Notes under the pieces: model-generated
Told to the model about the DNA's origin: nothing
What the model saw: the letters and a program-made list of their open reading frames with translations, nothing else
The model's database searches: none
Translations under genes and position numbers: made by a program
Assembly (NCBI GenBank): GCA_015227615.1
Contig: JAALGZ010000009.1
Span: 930,001-994,000, forward strand
DNA length: 64,000 nt
Reading direction: 5' to 3'
From: Labyrinthula sp. Ha
Lineage: Eukaryota > Sar > Bigyra > Labyrinthulida > Labyrinthulaceae
Shown: in pieces, positions 1 through 9,402 of the stretch
How the letters are laid out: each line of letters begins with the position of its first letter
Numbering within the stretch: the stretch's first letter is position 1

Positions 1-700
1 GAGAGTTCACCATCACCATCTTGCGTTTTCAAGTCTTCTCCAAACAATATCTTCATTTGCTAAGCAGTTAGAAGACGTAAAACGATACATCCTCCATCTT
101 ATCTCTTCCATACCTAGCATATAGCATTTTCATTGTCTCATCAAGGGATACTTGCCCACTACAATATACGTTAATGGGAGAATTGTACCTGCCATCTTTA
201 TCATACATCATAAACTGAACTAGGTTGTAAAGCCTATGAGGTTCCAAGCCCGTCTTATCGACTGTATTTCTCTCAAAACAGAGCTTCAGTTCCTTGTAGT
301 CGACTTCTTTGTCTAAGTTTTCATCTACTTCCCATATTATTTCTTCAATATCAGCTTTAGAATAAAATTTGCCAAGCGTTTTCATAATTGCTGATAGATC
401 AATCGCCTTAATTCCATTACTTAGCTTGGTTCTGTATTTTCTTTCGAGTTCTTTAACCTCTCCCTGTACGGGACTTAGTTTACCCTCTTTCAGGTCAAAT
501 TTTTTCTTTCCAAGATTCCCTTTCTCTTGTAGATACTCAATGGCCCGTAAATCTCGTTCCAATTTCTTTACCTGCTCCTCATCCTGACAATTCTCCAGCT
601 TCTGTTCTATTTTAACCTTCACAGAGTAATTACATAACCTTTTAAAAACACGTTTCAACTCTCTATACTCTTCTTCTCGTATATCTTTATTTGTCTCCAT
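1..700 (-). CDS. EF-hand/calmodulin-like protein, cilium-type (partial)
   Basis: The gene runs off the left edge of the window. Exon 1 is 700..89 (204 residues) and exon 2 is 59 to beyond 1. The 29-nt intron (60-88) begins GTATCG and ends TTAG; splicing gives GRDKMED-QMKILFGEDL, the normal continuation of this family, whereas reading through stops at once. The N-terminal half is charged and probably helical. Two EF-hand-like units follow, with the acidic loop EVDENLDKEVDY near residues 125-136 and the signature GLEPHRLYNLVQFMMYDKDG near 150-170. Exon 2 contains another acidic stretch (QDGDGEL). I recall this signature from calmodulin-like proteins of flagellated protists; a ciliary role is inferred. 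The start ATG lies inside the end of the upstream carrier gene, overlapping it by 14 nt, and the next methionine is too far downstream to be the start. Confidence 0.72.
60..88 (-). other. 29-nt spliceosomal intron of the EF-hand gene
   Basis: GT at 88/87 and AG at 61/60, phase 0. Removing it restores a family-like C-terminus. The size and ends match the other tiny introns in this window. Confidence 0.7.
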
Positions 701-1738
701 TTTTTTCTAGAAGTTCACTCAAAATGCTATAAACGGTTAGTGTAGTTGCTGCTCCGGGAATACCTCTTCCAAACGCCACCTGCCATCCTCGAAAAAAGTC
801 CGTTAAAGTCATTCTATTGATTATCTTAACCGTTGAGGTTTTTGTTGTTTTTTCTAAATTTTGTGATTGGAGTTTTGATTTGACGCAATCAAACGGAAGT
901 GCGGCAGTCCAGAAAGCAAAACCAGCAGAGGCACCTGAAAAAATTAAGATAGGGAGAGTCAGGTTTCCCTCACCTGAACTCAATTTAGAAGTAATGAGGT
1001 GAAATGTGAGGAAATACATGCCAAGACCAAGTCCGTCGCGTAGCATAGTCAGATGAAGGCCTTTATACAATGTCAACAGAGCTACCACTGGGTTTGGGGA
1101 AGTCTGAATAGAGATTTAGGAAGTAAAATTTACAAGTTCGATCAGTTTCAGAACAGAAGCCGGTGATTGTATTTTCAAACTTGGATAAAGTGTTGGCTTC
1201 TTTCCCTTGTTAATGATGAGCTGGTTTCGAACCTAAGTAATCAAGAAGGCAGAATATTTACAAGTTCAACTGGCGTAACAAGAAAACTGTTAACACATCC
1301 ACTAAAAATCAAAATGAACAAGCTTCACCTAAATGTTCCTGCTATGAAAGTTGTTTTGTTTGCTGACTTGCTTTCGAGTATATTGTTCGATGAAAAGATC
1401 TCTTTAATTCTTGCGTTGGAACTGAAAATGACTGCTTTGTAAAACCCTTGGGCAAAAAGAGGCGCAGAAAAACCTCGATAAAATCCCTTGAATCCCTCGT
1501 GCTGTAATATTCTGTACGTGACATCAAGAAAGAACATACGATTTCACGGTAAAACAAATAGACTTATTAGCAAAGGCAGGATTTGCCTGTAAGCGAGTTC
1601 GAATAGAGCTGTAATAAATTTAATGCATAAAAATTACTCGAATGGATGGCAGATACTAATTATTTATTCGATAAATACTAAAATGCACCTCTGAGAGCAC
1701 ATTCCGGCAATTCCACCACAAATGATCTCTTTCATCAT
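687..1738 (-). CDS. Mitochondrial carrier (SLC25) family protein, seven exons
   Basis: This is an inner-membrane solute exchanger. Exons are 1738..1689, 1655..1638, 1608..1540, 1511..1329, 1301..1262, 1232..1134 and 1103..687. They total 876 nt, or 291 residues plus a stop, and all phases agree. The six introns are 33, 29, 28, 27, 29 and 30 nt. The protein starts MMKEIICGGIAGMCSQSICH and shows the three carrier repeats: HPFDSIRTRLQ, TPVELVRNQL and LPFDCVKSKLQ, each starting a PX[DE]XX[RK] signature, with FYRGF and FFRGW after repeats 1 and 3. Length is normal for the family. The style resembles carnitine/acylcarnitine or ornithine carriers, but the substrate cannot be told. Exon 2 is an 18-nt microexon encoding the start of the first signature. 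The stop overlaps the next same-strand gene by 14 nt. Confidence in the family and the splice model is high. Confidence 0.9.
1638..1655 (-). other. 18-nt microexon of the carrier gene
   Basis: It lies between introns 1656-1688 (33 nt) and 1609-1637 (29 nt). It supplies the codons between CSQS and DSIRTRLQ, that is ICHPF with split codons at both ends. Skipping it would remove the first Px[D/E] signature of the carrier. Confidence 0.8.
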
Positions 1739-1825
1739 TAATTTATGCTTAAATTATGAAACAAAGAGCAAAACACAAAAATTAAAAAAGCGGATGATAA
1801 TCTGAAGGTTTAGAAATTAAGAAAG

Positions 1826-2167
1826 CTAATATCCATCTCCGTCGTCACCAAAAAGAGCTCCTCCGCCTCCCATGTCTACTTCCTCTTCCTCTTCTTCAAC
1901 TTTTTCTTCTTCTGCAGCAGCTGCACCATCAGCAGCACCACCTGCTCCAGCTCCTCCACCACCAGCTCCACCAAGAGCAACTAGTTTTTCTTCTCCTGCT
2001 TCGATTAGAGCGTCTACTTCTTTTCCTTCCAGTTTTCCCATTATAAGGCTTAACTGTTCCTCTTCAACTTCTGCTTCCACAGATCCAAGCACATTCTTTA
2101 CTTCATCAGCAGTTGGTGCGGCTTTTCCTGATAGGGAAAGTAACATGTACGCAGAGAGGTATTTCAT
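1826..2167 (-). CDS. RPLP2: 60S acidic ribosomal protein P2
   Basis: A 113-residue ribosomal stalk protein that helps recruit and stimulate translation GTPases. The N-terminal dimerisation domain is typical of P2: MKYLSAYMLLSLSGKAAP, then DEVKNVLGSVEAEVEEEQL and KEVDALIEAGEEKL. A Gly/Ala hinge (about residues 68-88) and an acidic stretch (about 88-98) follow. The ATG at 2167 gives exactly the family N-terminus and no intron is needed. The tail is odd. P-proteins normally end in a conserved hydrophobic peptide of the type (E/D)-D-M-G-F-G-L-F-D, but this one ends EVDMGGGGALFGDDGDGY, so the FGLFD end is replaced. A splice before the last six codons (GT at the GGTGACG) would give ALFD plus five residues, but the intron would be 47 nt, longer than the others here. 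Divergent from a probable gene starting near 2229. Confidence 0.9.
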   Translation of the reverse strand: MKYLSAYMLLSLSGKAAPTADEVKNVLGSVEAEVEEEQLSLIMGKLEGKEVDALIEAGEEKLVALGGAGGGGAGAGGAADGAAAAEEEKVEEEEEEVDMGGGGALFGDDGDGY

Positions 2168-2228
2168 TGTTTCTGTTGTTTCTTATCTTTTGTTGGTTTT
2201 GGATTTCTAGTGGCCTAAAGGGACAGGA

Positions 2229-2852
2229 TGTCTGTTTTGGACAATCTTGCGAAAATTTTGGGCAATCTATAATGACAGAAGGACATTTATTTAAAAAGAC
2301 TATGGAGTGTAGTGAGCTAACTTCAGCTAAACAAGGAGTCCGAGAAATTGAGAGTCAACCGCAGAAGAAACTTGCCCTTATCTGTGTTAACGTTGGTGGC
2401 TTTAGTTCGAATGAAAGCAGCTCCTTACTCCCTCTCACAAACCTTTAACAGCTTGATGTTAGAAAGAATTCATCGCAGTACCTAGGAAAAGCTCAAGGAA
2501 CGGTCGAGGGTAGGTCAAACCAAAGGAAATTTTATTTTTAAAAGTTTCCATTCAATTTAGAGGGTCCTTCGACTTTTGTATCTGAGGTTCTTGCAGAGCA
2601 AGTTGCTGAAGCTAATGGATAGAGCGAACGGATCCTGGAACTTACGCTAAGACTAGATGGTAATGCACGAACTAAAATACAAGAAAATTATTTTTAGGAT
2701 GTATAAAAGCACTATTAAATAACAAAAGCCTATACAATTGCATTGTACAGGAAGACCCTGTTCCATTTTATCGGTTCATGATGTTTATGAGAAACAAGAA
2801 CGTCCAAGAACACTCCAACAAAACCAAGAAACCTGGCAAGCACCCACAATAA
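2229..2852 (+). CDS. Probable unidentified gene with short introns (model uncertain)
   Basis: Open stretches between 2229 and 2852 read like protein but are interrupted, as expected for several short introns. Two start options exist: ATG at 2229 (MSVLDNLAKILGNL, then a stop) or ATG at 2272 (MTEGHLFKKTMECSEL...). The best-supported junction is a 38-nt intron at 2660-2697 (GTAATG...TTTTTAG). It joins SERILELTLRLDG to CIKALLNNKSLYNCIVQEDP and leads to a Lys-rich end, stop at 2850-2852. Further junctions are likely near 2400-2451, 2511-2560 and 2600-2625, but I could not settle them. I recognise no family. The 61-bp gap to the divergent P2 gene is typical of this island. A decaying gene is an alternative. 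Confidence 0.33.
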
Positions 2853-5800
2853 AGTCTTTTGACATGACTCAATCGCTCAAAACAGGCATCATCATCGTGG
2901 AATCTGGAAAAGCACTGGAAAATGAAAATTTACTTCAACAGAGGCATAGAAAAAGCTATTCGTAAGTGTCGCCAAGACTCGCACATCACATCCGAAAAGG
3001 GAAGACTAGGACTACCCAATACCATAGCCGACCTTTCTAACCTCAAAAAAAAACATCAGTGGCATTCGTGTTAAATATTAAGCCAGAAAATCCTTAAACT
3101 AAGAACTAGTAGTTCGAGCATCGTTAGAATGCTGCTCACGTATATTATAAGCATCCACAGCTCAAAACCAGCAGCTCTGGAGCCACCCTGAATCTCTATT
3201 TGGTTCAATCTGAGACCAGATCTAGATCTTTCTTAATAATTTTTTTCCTGTGGTTTCAGTTTGGATTGTAAGTACCTAAATTGATATTCAGAAATTCAAT
3301 ACTTTACTACCATCCAGCGAGGGCTTCTCCCATAAACTAGCTCCTGGTGTTTGGTACACTGCCAAGTAGGACCACAGCACAATTACTAAACAGCAATTTA
3401 TATTAGGTAGAAGTAATAGGCAACTTAAAAAAAGCCTAGGCTCACTGGCTCAGTCAAATACTTAATGTCATCTTCAACATATACCACTTTTGATATGGCG
3501 TAATCTTCATATATTATCTGAAGAATTTAGAAAGAAAATGCGGTAACAAGAAAGCATCCATCTGGCATTCTTTTCTCTGATAGTGTAACCATTTTCTTAA
3601 GCTGACAATATTCAATTATCAAGAGCTCTTGGTGAATTCAAACTCAAAATGAATGAAAACTTAGAAATTGGAACTTGAAACTGATACAAAACTTAAAAGT
3701 CGAGAAACTAAAGTAAAACTAGTAAATGTGATGACAAATGGCCATGGTGAAAATTCCAAACCTTGACAGAGCATCATAGTACGAAATCATATTTATGGTA
3801 CCAAGAAATAGGTTAAGGTTATAAACGAGGAGAAAAAGCAAGTAGTTAGAGCTATCCTTTCTAGGTTTTACTTAGGGTTTTCATTTTTTTCTAATTCTGT
3901 TTAAGAAACCTAGTTACATATATTAACAGGTTTCACCGAGTATAAAAAAAATAGCATATTCATTTTCCCTTTGAAATCTTAGCAAGCTAAATGTTTTTCT
4001 AAGACATTTGCCTTAATTCTCTTTTAATTAAGCCAGTACAAATGTCTTCATTCATACGATGCTCTGTGATTCTCTAGTTATGCCTTGAATTCAGTGGTCC
4101 TTAGCAGAATTACTTCAGTCAAATTTGTTACCTGTATGCGAGTTGGCGCTTCAGGTTAGATATCATACACCAGCCCAGTTCAGTTACTCCGAAACTTTGT
4201 TGAAAAGACGTTAAATTGAGCATAAGTAAAGTAATTTTCAGGTTATCTCTATGGTGCAAAGAATATTACTTGTAACATCCATCTTATTATATTTTTTTTC
4301 CGAGCCAGTTGAGAAAATTTCATGTCATCAGATTTTTCATGCTAAGACTACAACAATAACATTTTTTGCAAGGACCACTATTTGTTATTCAAGTATGTAA
4401 CTTTAACATTAGATATTGTTTTTTAAGGTTATTTGTAGTTCTCATTGGGTATACTACTGGATTAAATGTTCTCTGAATTATAGTTAGTATTGTTGTGAAC
4501 TTATTGGTAATTCTACATCTTTTTACGCAACTACGGTCTTAAACTAACTTAAATTAATTCTTATACTATCTTAAGGTGAGTATATATCCCCATATAAGAG
4601 TTTGGGTTTTTCCACCGAGGTTATAGAATACTCCAAGATATCATTCGCTCATTTGTGATGCTTATTTCATGAACACGAGTTCACAATGTTTACAAGTTGA
4701 GAAGTCTGTAAGAACTGATTAAATTACAAAGTAACCTGGCTGAACTTGCAAAATAACTAAATATTACTTAATATAAAATCCTTTTTAGGTCAACCTCTTC
4801 CTTTTTACCTCTGTGATTAGTATTTGTTCAAATCATATTGCTCACTATACCTAACCACACATCTCTTTTTCATGATGAATGCCGCGATTAAAATGCACGA
4901 GTAGACAGTACATGCTACATACACTGTAATCGGTACTTGTCGACTCAGCACTTGCAATCACTGTTGAATTCTACTTAGTTTCCATAAGATGTAAACCTAC
5001 CTGCCCTTAATTGGAAATCCTAGAGGTGTCTTTTTCTTATTTAAATCAATTTCAACCCAGTTAAAATCGTAGCCCAATACTACAAATTCCCTTGATTGGT
5101 ACAGGGAAGAATATTACTAAAACATGAGTTAACTGCACAAGTTTATCACACCAACTCAGAAAAATACTAGGCGAGCTTAGATCCCTCGCTGGCTTCTCAA
5201 TGAAGTATGAGTGAGTCACATGACCAGACCTACAATTTATGTTTTGGAATACCATATTCAAAAAAAATTAAAATCGAATACAAATCAGGGTAACACAAGA
5301 TTCGTATACTTTCAAATTTTCTTCAAAGAAACATTTTTTTGCATTAAATTGTGTTGATGAGATTTTTCTTCTCCCAGGCCCTAACTACAAGTTTTGGGTT
5401 TGCACAGGGAGAAAATTCGTTCATTGAAGTATCTCTACAGGTATAAAGGGAACACTGGTCAAAAAACTTTCTTGGAGAGGATGAACATGAAGAAAGAATT
5501 GACGTTGGAGTTAGGCATTAGGTTTATTGGATTAATATATCACTCAACCCCCCACCAGGGGATATACAACGATAGTAAGGCTATTCTCAGGCCATTCCAG
5601 ACCTGAAGAAAAGATTAAAAAAAAAAACAAGAACGAAGAAATCTAGAGTTATTATAATGAACATAAATTAGGACTCAGCCTCAGCAAGTTATTTTTTCCT
5701 CATGGCAAAATTTATACCTGATAAGTTTGTTATAGCAGCTACTTTCTTGAAGAATTTAACTAATAGGAGCTGTGGCCACGAATGGAACGGCAAGCACCTG

Positions 5801-6499
5801 CTTTGTGCAGAACAATGTGTTTTATTGACTATTAAGAGCTCTTCTAACTATTTCCGCTGCATATCAACCTTCGGAAACAATGATTGCAAGTTTACATGAA
5901 AGTTATTTCGTTTTCACTTTATAAATAGCTTAACGCTTATATAATATCAGTTTACAATGCACAATCTCAGTACGTATCTGATGTGGAAGCTCAAGACCCC
6001 ACGTTTGAACTATAGAGTAGTACTTTTTCCTATAATATTATCCATTGTTTTAGCGAGCTCATTACTTTGTGAAATCTCACAATAAAAAGATGTCAGACTA
6101 CCCGTCAAGTCAGTAGTCCGAGATGTGATAACCGTCTTAGTTAGTCAGTAATAGATAAGTAAACCATAGTTCATCAAGTACTGGGCTTCTTCCCTGCCTC
6201 GTCTGCTCTTTTCGTGCATAAGGAGACAACAACAACTGCTTTCATAGGACAAGTATCAAGATTTCAGAAATATAAAGGATTCATAAGAATTCTTGGTCTT
6301 ATATATCATTTATTAGAAATTGCCCAACCCATATTTATATATCCGAGTTGTGCCCAGATTTATTTTGGAACACTTCTTGTTCAAACTGGTTTATGGTGGT
6401 TAACGGACAGAATTTCATATGATGATAATATAGGTCCAAATCTTTCATAAGAAATAAAGACAATCGGTAAAAAAGTTCAAAACTAACCAAAATAAAAAC
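2853..6499. other. AT-rich stretch without a recognisable gene
   Basis: Only short open frames occur, without recognisable domains. Protein-like remnants near 2920-3075 could be old mobile-element debris. The region just before 6500 should hold the promoter of the next gene; no clear motif was seen. Confidence 0.5.
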
Positions 6500-7333
6500 A
6501 TGAAACCAACTTATACAAAAGTGTTAGTAGCTAGAAAGCTACCAGTTCCAGAGTCTAAACCAGTAATCAAAACACCAGTTTCAAAACAAAAAAGTAGAAG
6601 AAACTTTTTGTTTGCTTGCCTTGGAATTCAGCTTGGGGTAATTGTTCTCTTTACAGCATCTTTTGCTTTTGGTTACTCCGAGTTTTCTATCTCAGGCTCC
6701 AACAAGGAAAAAAAGAATGTTTCTGTAGATGAAGGTGATACAACAAAAGAAGATATTGATGACAGTGAAATACCCTCTGAAGAGTTTGGACCTGAGCTAT
6801 TTGAGGTCATCCCTATTATACCAGTGGATCTTATATCTTTCTGCGAGAACATTCCATTAGAAAGAAAAGTTAGAGCTATTGAAAATGATTACATTACTTT
6901 GGTGTTTTACTCAAACATGACTGTAGATCAGTGCGTTACTTTTCTTGAAACTTCAGAGTACATTTCCAGTTTTTTTCCGGGTGCAAGTAATACAAATAAA
7001 ATTACGTATTATGAAGATATAAAGGTAAATGATGCATTTAATATAGATGAGTATCCTGATCATGTCTTATTCAAACCAGGTGAAGTGGCCGGTGGTATTT
7101 TCATAGGAGTTATGATTGTCGATAGAAATGGATCTGGGTATTCAGTATTTTATTTTTTTTGTTTTATTAAATAGGTTGGACGGTTTTTTTGGGATGAGGT
7201 TTTTCATTTAGGTCATATTACTCTTGATAGTAGTAATTTAGATACCAGTGTGTTTGAAGATAGGATTACATGTTTTATGAGCACAGCTGCAGGTGCAAAT
7301 GATTTAACAGGATATGATATGAATACTTGTTAG
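6500..7333 (+). CDS. Membrane-anchored four-cysteine-domain protein (paralogue of the gene at 42.9 kb)
   Basis: Exon 1 is 6500..7144 and exon 2 is 7175..7333, giving 267 residues. The 30-nt intron (7145-7174) starts GTATTT and ends AATAG, phase 0. Without splicing the frame ends just after YS, inside the domain. The N-terminus is Lys/Arg-rich (about 1-34), followed by one membrane segment (about 35-58, FLFACLGIQLGVIVLFTASF), so a type II orientation is likely. An acidic linker follows, then a domain shared with the 42.9-kb gene: SFCENI (C115), DYITLVFYS, MTVDQCVTFLE (C145), KITY, and in exon 2 ITCFMS (C248), ANDLTG and a final C267. Cysteine spacing and intron position match the paralogue (C103, C133, C239, C257). 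Two disulphides outside the cytosol are plausible. The family is unknown to me. The anchor is more diverged than in the other three members. Confidence 0.82.
7145..7174 (+). other. 30-nt intron in the four-cysteine gene
   Basis: GT at 7145 and AG at 7173-7174, phase 0. Located at the same place in the domain as the 29-nt intron of the paralogue at 42,250-42,278. A GT at 7138 would give 37 nt instead. Confidence 0.7.
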
Positions 7334-8406
7334 TTTTATTGAGATATATAGAATAAAAGAATAGTTGAAATTATTTGTTCTACTTGAGTTTTGGTGTAAA
7401 GTATTTACTTGAAACTTTTTAGTTTCTGTAAGTTAATAGACTAAAATGGGAACAAAACAAATCATATTCATTTATTCAAAAAAAGCCAATAGTAAAGGTT
7501 TAATATTCTGGGATATCATTTTTAAAGTCAAGATTAGTTCTATATTTGCCTAAACGATGTCAATTGAGTAGTAGAAAATATTGTAGTAAACCAAATTAAA
7601 CTATCCTCTTTTCAAGTTTAGTTCATATTTTATACTTGGAGTACTTAAGTGTTTAGACAACACCAAGACTAGAATTTAATTGCTACTATTCTCAGGGCAG
7701 CTAACTATTCTTAAGTTACACCGAGAATATAGCTAGAAAGAATTTTGGGGACATATAAGTTTAAGTTTTAACATTTATGTTTAGATTTTTGTTCCTTTTT
7801 TAATTGAAAAGAGTTTTTCCATTATACGAGTACAAGAACGGGTAGAAACTCATCGAAAGGTTTCTGTTGCCCAAAATTTCGAATGCAATTCACCTTTTCA
7901 TGCAGAATGAAACCTTTTTATCAATCTGATTGAAGGATTATTTGCATTCGTAAACCTTCTTAATATCTTTCTTTTTGAGTTAGATTTGTGTTCTTTGTCT
8001 ATAATTAGACCTCTATACCTATCTTCCATTTGCTGACGTGACAATAAGAAAATAAGTTTATTGATAAGCATTTGCATTCAATAAAATATCACAAGTGGAA
8101 AGAAATATGTATGAGCTAAATGATCTGATAGGCTGCCAAAGTGAAAAAGTCTTGATTATGAATAAGATAGATTTAAACTTGGGTGAAACTAAACATTGTC
8201 CTCATACGAAGAAGGGTGCCAGAATAATGAGTTATATCAAAGAAAGAATTGATTGTCAGGAAGAGATCAGCGTGTAATGCTTTGAAATTATAAGGATATA
8301 CTGTAAAGAACGCCAAGATGAATATATCCAGAATACTAAATGAAAGCAAACTCAAACAAAAAAGTGTTCATGATTTTGGGTCAATATTGTCAAAGAAATA
8401 CTCAAA
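7334..8406. other. AT-rich intergenic stretch
   Basis: About 1.07 kb. A 60-codon frame at 8095-8277 has no recognisable feature. Otherwise nothing is seen beyond probable untranslated and promoter sequence. Confidence 0.5.
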
Positions 8407-9384
8407 CTATTTTTTGAAACCAAAGCGAGTAGTTTGGTATTCTTGTTTCTCTCTATACTTTTGCACATACGAAGAAGAGTTTGGCAAATAGTTTTCATGC
8501 ATATTCTCTGCCTTGTGACATAGTAAACACCCTTTGTCGTTATTTTCGCATGCTCTTAGTTTCTTCTTCAGTTGTAAAATTTGCCCATAAAGATTCTTTT
8601 GCATAATTTCGTATTCATTGCTCATCTTCCTTTGCTGATTCAACAACTGTTTTGAATAAAATTCATTTTTCGCATGCATCATAACAGGAGAAAACTCAGA
8701 TAACATTTTATATCTTTCGCTTATTGTTACCCGAAAATTATTTGCTTTCTGTCGCACCTTCAAAATAGCAGAGTTCAATTTGCTAAGGTTTGAACCAATA
8801 GACGAGAACCTTGCTTTATACAGAAATGAAATCTCTTGACAGAGTTTTAGTTTCTCCCTTTTATTTTCTTGAAACGTTTCTACTAATTGCTTCTTCAATT
8901 TGACTTCTTTATTAATAAACTTCTTGCTATAATTACAGATTTTCCATTTCAAGAAATATACTTCTTTGGTAAATGACTCTGCTGCTACTTTAAAACTTGC
9001 ATTCCTAGAAACTTGTTTTCTGAATATTCTTGACAACCGTTTTCTTATTAAGACTCGATTAGATTTGAATTTTGAATTAAATAGTTCTGTTTCTTTTTCG
9101 TGTAACAAATTGTATTTACTCGAGAGTTTCTGATTAATATTTTCATACACAGTATCTCTTATTTTTTTGTAGTCAATATATTTGCAAATAGTTGAATCCA
9201 TTTGCTTGAAGAACTCCTTCAAAAAAACAGATTCCTCATCACATTGTTTTCGTACACAAAGTAGTCGAAACTTCTTCCACAATAAACTTTTTTCATCGAA
9301 GATATCTTCTTCTTTGACAGGTATTTCCAGCAATTCTTGATATCTCTCTAAAGCTGCTAAAACTATTTTTTCTTCTCTGTTCAT
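8407..9384 (-). CDS. Coiled-coil protein, unidentified (325 aa)
   Basis: An uninterrupted frame with a good ATG, MNREEKIVLAALERYQELLE. The protein is highly charged, rich in Lys, Glu and Leu, and helical nearly throughout. Long coiled-coil stretches are likely around residues 70-110 and 150-275. Near the C-terminus a CLLCHKAEN segment (about 290-298) contains a CxxC-H group, which may bind a metal but could be chance. There is no signal peptide or membrane segment. Its start lies only 18 bp after the stop of the upstream same-strand glycosyltransferase gene, so the two may share a transcript or have very short untranslated regions. I do not recognise a family; centrosomal or ciliary coiled-coil proteins look like this, but so do many others. 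Confidence 0.75.
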   Translation of the reverse strand: MNREEKIVLAALERYQELLEIPVKEEDIFDEKSLLWKKFRLLCVRKQCDEESVFLKEFFKQMDSTICKYIDYKKIRDTVYENINQKLSSKYNLLHEKETELFNSKFKSNRVLIRKRLSRIFRKQVSRNASFKVAAESFTKEVYFLKWKICNYSKKFINKEVKLKKQLVETFQENKREKLKLCQEISFLYKARFSSIGSNLSKLNSAILKVRQKANNFRVTISERYKMLSEFSPVMMHAKNEFYSKQLLNQQRKMSNEYEIMQKNLYGQILQLKKKLRACENNDKGCLLCHKAENMHENYLPNSSSYVQKYREKQEYQTTRFGFKK

Positions 9385-9402
9385 AAATAAACAGATAAAA
9401 TT

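Noticed and set aside
1872-2210. Plus-strand Ser/Ala/Pro-rich frame
   Set aside because: Antisense shadow of the P2 gene's Ala/Gly hinge and acidic region.
5394-5899. Two short plus-strand frames (70 and 65 codons)
   Set aside because: Low information, non-ATG start for the first, no splice-supported continuation.
8095-8277. 60-codon plus-strand frame upstream of the coiled-coil gene
   Set aside because: No domain, no conserved neighbour and an overlapping frame on the other strand; chance level.
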